Shown piece by piece: positions 56,396-64,000 of a stretch of 64,000 nt of DNA. The stretch spans positions 1,833,309 to 1,897,308 of the forward strand of contig NW_026848139.1 of assembly GCF_030411735.1 (NCBI RefSeq), read 5' to 3'. The position numbers and the translations under genes are program-made. This stretch comes from Phialemonium atrogriseum. Taxonomy: Eukaryota > Ascomycota > Sordariomycetes > Cephalothecales > Cephalothecaceae. Below the pieces are notes generated by a model. That model was given only the letters and a program-made list of their open reading frames with translations. It did not search any database and was not told the origin of the DNA. Every line of letters starts with the position of its first letter. Position 1 is the first letter of the stretch.

Positions 56396-58674
56396 CTCAT
56401 TCGAAGCCATTCTTCAGCAACGACCCCCCTCGGAATCTGTCTCCTACGTCAGCATTGCAGGCTCGTGTGGAATCCGGCCGTACAAACGTCAAATGCTGTG
56501 TGGAGATCTCCCAGCTGGCTGTAGCCGGAGAACGCACAGCCTCTTGGTCCAACCCGGCTGTTGCCTCTGCTTCGTCCCGTTGATGATGAGGCGGGACATC
56601 GTCCACTGGCCATGCCAGATGCTGGACATGATTTTACCGACATGGTTCCCGTTCAAAAAGCACTTTTATTAAATAAGGAGTGAGGAAGCGAAGAGTGAAG
56701 GTCTGGTGCCGAGTGCCAGAGGAAAAATCAAACTCAGCCGCCAGGGCGAAAGAGGAGAAAGGAAGCCGAATTGAAGGCGATGTGACGCATCAATCGTAAA
56801 AACAAACATGAATCGTCTAGGAGAAAGTTTAAGCTTATAATTTAACATAATTGGGTGTTGCGTCCCCTGTCAGGGGGGTGTTGATTCGAGGTGGCTAAAA
56901 TTAGGCGATCCAGGGTCAGCCATGGCTGGCTAGACCTTACGAATACTGTTTTGAGTTCTCGGTGGGTTTGCCTAACTGAATGTTCTGAGACCTTTGGGCC
57001 AACTTTGTCTCGTTTATTCTAGCGTTGAAACCCGCCAAGAGAGGTTCCCCCTGTGATGTCCAGTTCGGGTTGGGGGAACAGGGAGTTGAGGCTCCCCAAA
57101 TGTGCATTTGTGGGTCAGGAATGAAAACGGTGTGGGGGTGGGATTGGTCCTCTTTTCGTGACCCTGGCGGTGGTATGCAGAGAGGTGCCGTGCCAAGAGG
57201 AGGGAACTTGTCTGAAGACCGGGTTAAATCACGCGGCCGTGATCTAGAAGCAGTCTCCTGTCACTCCAACGGGGACGAAGATGGGCATGGTTCAGGCCAA
57301 ACACTGGACAGCAACTGCATCCCACCGAATGTGCTGCTTGTGGTGCACGGAGTAAGAACACACTTCATCGAAATAGAGGCGCTGTTTGCTATTCTGCCGA
57401 CCACTGCGTGACGATTCTGGCGAGTTGGTGGCGCGATTACAGACACTCTCAGCGCCGCGTTCCGCGAACATGTTTCTTCCTTTCAAACAGAGCTTGGCAG
57501 TTTGACAGGTTGACAGCGGAGACAACGGACGACGAGTCGAATTGGGATGAGACCATGTGATGATGCCAGTTGGTATCCAGAGCTCTGGCAAGGTAGGTAG
57601 CTCACCTGTGCGTTCAGCGGGTGGGGCTGTCGTTCATAGCGCAATGCAGGGATTGTCAAACTTGGTCGTACGTTGTTGTTTTCTTTCTTTCTTTTCCCTG
57701 GAGCAAAACAAAAAACAAACGTCCCCACGATGATGATAGGTTGGAGTACCCCTTCCCCTATGATGGAGCACAGCGCATGAAGCAGCGCGGGTCGCTTCCC
57801 CAAAAGCAATACGCCGGCGCGTGCATCACGACAGGGGACAGCTTGGCATGTGATGAAACGGCGCCTCGACTTGGGGGGTGCTTGGCTGCGCGATGGAGAA
57901 CATGGCAGCCTCATAAACCTCCTCCACAACCCGAATCCCTGGGCAATGGCCATCCATGTCTTCGAACCCTCTTCTTTTTTTGAGTGTATGCAGTTGAGGA
58001 TATGTGGTCTGCTCACTGCCCACTTCGTGGCCAGTCAGCCCACTGGGCGCCTCGCTGAACAATGCATGGATTTGTTTGGTTGAGGCACGAGGCACGTGCT
58101 AGATTCTCGAATCTCGGGACCCGTCACGGACCGGCATCATACCCTGGCGGCACAGAGATGTCGCACCTGGCAGCATTCTCAGACGAATTTGATGGCATGA
58201 CCCCATTCGGTACGTTGGGAATAGAGGCTCGAACCATTGAAGTGGATGGCATCTTTGAAGTCTAATAGCCGAATGTGTTCCTCGGGGCCAAGCCGTTTGA
58301 TCCCCTTTCTTGTCTTTGCCTGCCGTAATCGCGTTTCCACCACGAGTCCAACCCGGCCCGACGCCGTCCCCACCTCTCCGTTATCGGCACAACCCGGAGC
58401 CGCGCCGTTGCGGAGCCTCGCATTTCGGGGATGTGTTGAGGGTTGGTTTGTTGGGTGGTAGGTTAGAGTCAGTTTGAAGTTAGTGGGACGGTTGGGGACG
58501 AATTAATATCCATCAACCCGGCCACCCCGCAGCCCATGACTAGTGGATTTCCCAAAGAGGAAGGCGGTTGACGACACCACGGTCCCTGCAGAAGAAAAAA
58601 AAACTCCGCAGCTGTGCCTCCCATATTTGTGACTTCGAATTACCATCACGGCGAGCTCGCGACCCACAAAAGAC
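56396..58674. other. long divergent intergenic region
   Basis: About 2.3 kb between the fusion gene and the carboxypeptidase gene. Several short frames on both strands (for example 57483-58016) show no family. This should hold both promoters. Confidence 0.5.
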
Positions 58675-60409
58675 ATGGTTCCTGTGGCAGCATCGCCCTT
58701 CTTGCTGGCTACGGCCTTCTGGGCTTTGTTCAGTCCAATAGCTGCCCTGCCCTCTCGCAATAACCAGCATGTACTGACATCTACTGCCCCGCACTCGGGC
58801 GTGACTCGTCCCCGGCCAGCCCACGCCACGCGCCAGAATGACAGTCTCTGCGATGCCGGCAGCGCGCAATGGACAGGGACAGTGCCGCTGGGCAAGGGCC
58901 GCGACATGTTTTTCTGTGAGCTCCTTTCCGCCAAGGACTGACCTGCTGCAATATGGACTCATCATTCACAAAGGGTTCTTCGAGAGCAGGGGGAATCCAG
59001 AAACGGACCCTCTGATCATTTGGCTAAACGGGTGAGCTTCTATCCAGTGGCAAGATTTGGAGATAGAAAGAGGACGCTGAACAGAACGGGGACGAAAACA
59101 CAGCGGCCCCGGTGGATCTTCAATGATGGGGGCCTTCTTTGAATTAGGCCCTTGTCTCGTTACCGAGGAAGGGGATCACACGGTCCGCAACCCTAGCAGC
59201 TGGACCAATGTGGCCAATATGGTGTTTGTCGAGTATGCCTCTCGTCCACTTCCCCAAGCTATCGGTCAAGTCTGCCATCTAATACGCACGCACAGCCAAC
59301 CCATTGGTGTGGGATTCTCAGACCCTGGGGATCCAAGTCTCTGGGCGGAGAATCTCGATGTCGCCGCCGTTGATTTCGACAAGTTTTTTGACGGCTTCTT
59401 TGCCCTGTTCCCCGAACAGGAATCCGGCAGGGAGCTGATCTTTGCCGGGGAGTCGTTTGGTGGCAAGTATGTGCCCATTTACGCGTCTCGGTCTCGACGG
59501 ACTTTCGATTCCATCATCCTTGTGGATCCGTATATCGACTACACTCACGAGGCCCTTGGGTTGTACGAGCATTTCTGCGTCAGTGGCGAGGAACGGGTAG
59601 GTATAAATAAGACGGAGTGCGAGGCCATCGAGAGAGCGTATCCGACCTGCGAGAGGCACGGCGAAATCTGCCGGTCGACCTACGATCCTGTCCTTTGCAA
59701 GACTGCCATGGTTGTCTGCGACGAGACAGTCGCGTCCCATCTCGGCGGCGGTCCTCATGGCCGAAACCCCTACGACGATAGGGTCGAATGCGGCGAGTTG
59801 CCCTTATGCGGCACCATCGGTACGTGCGCGGCCTGGCGTAGCCTTGCCTTATATGAGCGAGCTCCCAGCTGAATCATATCATAGGGAGAGAGCAGCTCGT
59901 CAGTTTCTTCGGCAGAGAGACGGTTCAGAGCGCACTGGGATTTCAAAATTTCACTTTTGAACCGGTGAACTGGGCGTTCAACGATAAATGGAACGAACAG
60001 TCCGACGTGACCATACCATCGTCTAGGGAACTGACGCGGCTGTTAGACGAGAAAGATACCCCAGTAATCGTCTTGAACGGGAACAATGATATCGTGGTGT
60101 ACGTAATTCGCAACCTCAAACCGCGAAGACATAAAGTCAAGGCTGACGAACCACAGGAACACGGAGGGTATCATGCGTATCCTAGACAGCCTGCCGTTCA
60201 GGGATCACGCGAGGTTCCTCACCACGCCGCTGGAGCCGTGGTACTTCTCCAGTTCGGGAGTCAAGACAAAGGGAGGTATGACCAAGCACATTGGGAATCT
60301 GGCCATCGTTTCGGTTGACGAGGCCGGGCATATGAACCCCCATGACCAGCCTGAGGCGACACTACATGTCCTGGAAAGATGGATTCAGAAGAGGCCTTTA
60401 GTCAGCTAG
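58675..60409 (+). CDS. serine carboxypeptidase, S10 family
   Basis: Six exons: 58675-58915, 58974-59031, 59104-59232, 59296-59819, 59885-60098, 60157-60409; all phases agree and give 472 residues. A signal peptide (MVPVAASPFLLATAFWALFS) is present. S10 landmarks across exons: DMFFWFFESRGNP, PLIIWLNGGPGGSS, FVDQPIGVGFSDPGD, the nucleophile Ser196 in GESFGG (the family usually has GESYAG), Asp386 in NGNNDIV and His447 in GHMNPHDQP. It removes C-terminal residues from peptides at acid pH, in the vacuole or outside the cell. An N-glycosylation sequon lies in QNFTFEP. The Ser-neighbour change (Phe-Gly-Gly for Tyr-Ala-Gly) is unusual. Overall a confident call. Confidence 0.9.
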
Positions 60410-61191
60410 AACCATGAATCAGATATAATCAAATTTATTTCGTAAGGGCAATTGATAGTCTCCATAACGACGTGGAGCAATAACGACCAAATTACGCCCA
60501 ACAGTGTCTGCCGTTAGCATCTCGCTTTACTCTGTAGTCCTGTCCTAGCGCTAATATCCAATTTGGTTAGCCGTGGCGTCCCAGGTCTCCACATTATTTG
60601 GACCTCGAGAACTTGTCACCCAACTTTAGGTGGCATTTTGCAAAAGTGACGTTTGACTTATTTTGGTAGATACTATACAGGCAAGGCAATATTAATCCCT
60701 TCCTTCGAGTATGTCGACTGCGTATGACAGTACCAAAGGGACTGAAGAGAGGGTCCATTTGGCAGTAACAACCTAGTTACTCACACAGTACAGCCAGAAG
60801 GATCAACGCCAGGTGGTATACGTGACTCAGCACAAAGGAACTCTCAAATTGAGATTGGGCGTATGTTAAAATACGAGGACCTTGGAGTTGGAAGGAAGAA
60901 GCAAAAGACAGAAACAGAAAGCTCTTTAATAGAAACGGTAACCCCTGTGCCCAATCCCTGGCTGCACAAAATTGAAGAAGCCAGGGGCAGAGAGGTGCAA
61001 GAAGTGCAAGAAGGTATCATTGTAGCGGCTGTTCTTGATTTGATAGCATCAAAGCCGTCTCCTAGTATTATACCTAGTCTAAGTGATTCCTTGCTACTTG
61101 AAATGCCATTCTTACCGTGCGAAGTGGCTAACAAGACACCAACCCCAGGCCTTAGTGTCCCACCGCCTACCTCAACCTCTGCTTGACAGCC
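60410..61191. other. intergenic, no supported gene
   Basis: About 780 bp. A 107-codon plus-strand frame at 60863-61186 has no family resemblance and runs toward the ankyrin pseudogene on the other strand; not called. Confidence 0.45.
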
Positions 61192-61622
61192 TGCTCCCTC
61201 ATATGCACCCGCGTCTTCTCGCCGAGCCCATCCACCATCTCCAACGGCGTCCTCCCCTCCAAGTCGCGCGCCGCCAGGTCCGCGCCCGCATCGACGAGCA
61301 CCTCCACGACGTCCCCGCGCGCCCCATGCACGCGCGGTGCAGCGGCGTCCTGCCGAGGTCGTCGAGCGCGTCGACGGAGGCCGCGCGCACGAGCTCATGA
61401 GGTGCAGCGGCGTCGACCCTGTCGCGCAGGCGAGCTAGGTCCGGGTTGGCGCCGCTGCGCAGGAGGAGAGCTCCACCACCGGGGCGTGGCCGCCGTCGGC
61501 GGCGCCGTGGAGGCACGTCGACTGGCTGTCCGTGATGGTGTTGACCTCGGCGCCCGTGGCGATCAGGAGGCAGGCGCGCGATGGCGGCGTGGCCGTTGGT
61601 CGACGCCGATAATTGGGTGCCG
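61192..61622 (-). pseudogene. frameshifted ankyrin-repeat gene remnant
   Basis: Read on the minus strand, ankyrin-like pieces appear in succession but in different frames: LLIATGAEVNTITDSQSTCL, then VVEL joined by a one-base loss to LLLRSGANPDLARL, then STPLHLMSS in another frame, DLGRTPLHRACM, and DVVEVLVDAGADLAARDLEG followed by a stop near 61186. At least three frame changes are needed, and no start codon was found. It is either a decaying gene or one damaged by sequencing errors, since the right-hand end of the window is of poor quality. Confidence 0.6.
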
Positions 61623-61986
61623 GAGGCGGCTAGCTCTGCACCTGGCCGTAGTGGGGGCGGGCGGGGACTAGGGCAAAATTGTTCAGGGGGAGAAAGAGGG
61701 GAAGTCCACTGTGAATAATAGGGGCTTGGGGTCAAGCGTGGAGGGATTTGGAGAATTGAGGAAAGCAGGCAATGCCAAGGGCTCTCTGACAACGAATCTA
61801 ACGGTAGTTTACCATGTATCCACAGCCCCCGAAGGTGAGACCCTTGATTGGACGGCGAGGAAGGAAAGAGGGCTTTGGCGACGGGCGCCTTAAATGTTGG
61901 GCCAGCCCAGGCAAGCCGCCATGGTCTAATTTCGTGATAAAACCCAGATTTTCGTCAAGCAGTTTTGGGTTTTTCAAACATGAGCA
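61623..61986. other. intergenic
   Basis: About 360 bp between the ankyrin remnant and the secreted glycoprotein gene. Nothing recognised. Confidence 0.4.
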
Positions 61987-63053
61987 ATGCGCTTCGAACA
62001 CTTGCTAGCTCTTCCTCTCGCAGTCTTGGGGTGGCAGACCTCATGGCTGCAGACTGGCTTCTGCAACTACACATTGGAAGATCGTGGAAACCCAGACCAA
62101 ATCTCGTGTATAAATCCGTAGAGTATCGGGTGGACCGAGTTCTCCTGGCCGCCACTCTTTCCCGGCCGTGTCAAATTCGTTTACGCGGCGGACGAAATCA
62201 ATGGCACCGAGTGGGCTCAGGTCGACGAGACTGACGAAATCAACGCCAGCGACGTGCAGAACACCACTTCCTCGCTTGTCAGCTTCTGGCTGGAATACGA
62301 TGAGGTTTCGCTCAATAACACCGACGTGACGATGCAGACCGAGATAGTTGTCTTCTACACCAACGCCAACACCGAGGTCGGAGGCTCGCACAACGGCTGC
62401 GAGAGGGTGCTTGGTGAAGAGTGCATCCAAAAGATCAATACCACGTTGATGAACAACTACTGGAACACATACCATTCCAGGGCCCTCCCTCTCTACTCGC
62501 TCCGCAACCTGACCGACGTATGCCCTGAGATTCTCGTTTCTGAAAAGCAAGTTATCGGCCACCGACTGCCAGAGATTCGGGATTACTACACGGTCGTCAA
62601 TACCCGGTGTATGTGACTTATGCCTACCCGTCCATTCTTGTGAAGCCCAGACTCTAATTTAACGGTTCTGCAGTGCTCGCGCTAGAAAAGGCCCCAAACG
62701 AAACTGCCCAAACGTACTCCGACGAGACCCAAATCATGTACACGGGCAACTGGTCCTATACCTATTCACGCCAAGTCAATGGAAGGCGGCCCTTGGCGCA
62801 ACAGAAGAGCAGAGTTGCCATCGCCATCTTGATGCGGCACCCTGAGCAGCGGCTCCCCCACCAGCCAGACTTGCACGTAACAACAGTCTGTGCCAGGTTG
62901 GACGGCAATGCAAGTTACTCGGGCGGCGACAATGATGATGGTCGGTTCTACCCAAATGGAGGAGCTTATGTGGCATCGTTCGTAAATGTGGCTCTCCTAC
63001 TCACTGTCACCGGGCTTTCTCTTGGGTTTACAGTGGGAACTAAGCTATGGTGA
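61987..63053 (+). pseudogene. secreted/GPI-anchored glycoprotein gene with in-frame TAG
   Basis: Exons 61987-62608 and 62674-63053 joined by an intron with GTATGT donor and CAG acceptor, phase kept. The first ATG gives a signal-like start (MRFEHLLALPLAVLG). After 44 codons a TAG at 62119-62121 stops the frame, yet the same frame continues as coding-like sequence for another 163 codons before the splice. Residues after it contain many N-x-S/T sites (for example NNTDVTMQTE, NTTLMNN, NETAQ, NWSYTY, NASYSGG) and the C-terminus is hydrophobic (ASFVNVALLLTVTGLSLGF), like a GPI-anchor signal or a transmembrane helix. I do not recognise a family. A CAG or CGA-type codon mutated to TAG, or a sequencing error, would explain the stop. 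Confidence 0.5.
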
Positions 63054-63258
63054 TTGAGATAGCTATATCTCCTGGCCCTTTACTGTATGCGGCGATTAGG
63101 TCTTACTCACGTTAGATAATATTACCCTTGAACTACTACTACTAATTACCTCTTAAAAGGCAAGCAACTAATTATTTGGTAGGCAGGTAGCTAAGGTAGG
63201 TATCTAGGTAATTAGGTAGACATGGTTGGCGCAGCATGGCATATCCCTCATCTGCAAA
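63054..63258. other. short intergenic, TAGGTA-rich
   Basis: About 200 bp between convergent genes. A stretch at about 63177-63222 repeats GGTAG/TAGGTA-like words. Confidence 0.5.
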
Positions 63259-63830
63259 CTAGACGGTTTGCACAACAACCTTCTCATCATCAGAGACCTG
63301 CTCCCTGTTGAGAGTCGCGGCGATGTGGCTAGTCATGTACTTCTCCGTGTTAGGTGCCCACCACGTCAAGCAGATGGCAACTCCACTGAACGCCAGCGTG
63401 GTCAGGTACACGGTCCGGTACGCGTCCGCGTTCGCCTGCTTGTACGCCGCCGACCCCAGCGCGATGATCCGATCCGTGACGCCCGGGATCGCCGCAAGGG
63501 CGTCCGTGGCGCCGGCGCCGATGGCCGCGATGAAGTCGGCGACCGACGACGGGGGCAGGCCCGCGTCCATCAGCGCCGGCGGCATCTCGCCCCCGACGGT
63601 CTGCCCCAGCCGGTTGGTCAGCACGGTCGTGTAGACGGCCACGACGACGCCGCAGATGGCGGAGCGGATCGAGCCCGCGATCCCGCCGGCGATGCCGATC
63701 TCCTTCTGGTCGCGCACGCAGATGGTCGAGTTGGCGATGCAGATGGTCTCGTTCCAGCCCGTGAAGAACACGCCGATTATGATCAGCGCCAGCGCAGTGT
63801 TGAAATTGTTGGGCTGCGAGACGGCGACGC
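63259..63830 (-). CDS. MFS transporter, Tri12-like, C-terminal part
   Basis: Last exon on the minus strand from an acceptor (CAG at 63831-63833) to the stop at 63259, about 190 residues. The segment begins GVAVSQPNNFNTALALIII and continues with ALGSAAYKQANADAYRTVYL, a membrane helix and the tail TSHIAATLNREQVSDDEK, which fit the C-terminal half of fungal drug/siderophore/trichothecene-efflux type MFS pumps (Tri12-like). Such pumps export small molecules across the plasma membrane with protons. The upstream exons cannot be followed because the sequence beyond 63850 turns into poly-G and low-complexity sequence. Substrate is unknown. Confidence 0.7.
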
Positions 63831-63883
63831 CTGTTGGGCGGCGTCAGCAAATGTCTCGTGTCCAATTGTGACATGTGGAAGAA

Positions 63884-64000
63884 AAGGGGGGGGGGGGGGG
63901 GGGGGGGGGGCCCAAAAAAAACCCCAACAAAAACCCCCGCACCCGAGAAAAACGCCCTTTTCTGGTGCCGGGCAGGGCCCAGTCGGTTTGCCAAAAAACA
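63884..64000. other. poly-G and low-complexity end of window, probably poor-quality sequence
   Basis: A run of about 25 G from about 63886 is followed by homopolymer steps (CCC, AAAAAAAA, CCCC, AAAAA, CCCCC). This looks like low-quality read or contig-end sequence rather than genomic DNA. No gene is called here. Confidence 0.6.

Noticed and set aside
60863..61186. 107-codon plus-strand frame
   Set aside because: No family resemblance and lies beside a pseudogene in poor-quality DNA.
62119..62121. TAG read through as a special amino acid
   Set aside because: No sign of read-through or selenocysteine machinery; TAG is a normal stop in ascomycetes, so mutation or error is simpler.
1..64000. 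CRISPR arrays, bacterial-type operons and insertion sequences
   Set aside because: The window is fungal nuclear DNA with spliced genes; no such structures were seen.

Overview
The window is nuclear DNA of a filamentous ascomycete (Pezizomycotina, probably a Sordariomycete; inference). The signs are GC-rich coding DNA, many short introns (about 50-110 bp) with GT-AG borders and CTAAC/CTGAC branch motifs, AT-richer intergenic DNA, and families typical of this group: GH10 xylanase, PL4 rhamnogalacturonan lyase, Bys1, a HeLo-like/ankyrin protein, fungal MER3 and Emp65/Tapt1. Exon models were built by hand, checking splice motifs and reading phase at every junction.

0-17.8 kb: the tail of an FF-domain splicing factor, a Tapt1/Emp65 ER membrane protein sharing a divergent promoter with a GNAT acetyltransferase, a dienelactone hydrolase with a 19-nt micro-exon, a hypothetical gene whose start lies in a 12-bp tandem repeat, a five-exon secreted rhamnogalacturonan lyase, a zinc alcohol dehydrogenase, a six-exon HeLo-like/ankyrin protein and an alpha/beta hydrolase.

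17.8-29 kb: an AT-rich block with a small three-exon gene running into it, an SRPK-like kinase, an ExoIII-type AP endonuclease with a CRE palindrome upstream, a ten-cysteine secreted protein with a KEX2 site, an intron-containing tRNA-Trp and a NodB-type deacetylase-like protein.

29-51 kb: the meiotic helicase MER3/HFM1, an aquaglyceroporin with an altered second NPA box, a small hypothetical gene, a secreted GH10 xylanase, the importin Kap123, a Bys1 protein and an unrecognised 484-residue protein.

51-64 kb: the most unusual gene is a 1605-residue intronless fusion of a PrnB/IDO-like heme dioxygenase domain, a CPR-type FAD/NADPH reductase, a cytochrome b5 domain, a helical domain and a polyQ tail. 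It looks like a self-contained electron-transfer oxygenase. A serine carboxypeptidase follows, then a frameshifted ankyrin pseudogene, a secreted glycoprotein gene with an in-frame TAG, and the end of an MFS transporter that runs into poly-G, probably low-quality contig-end sequence.

The genes do not form one obvious cluster. Secreted plant-polymer enzymes (PL4, GH10) and other secreted proteins lie among housekeeping genes. The fusion gene is the best candidate for undescribed biochemistry.
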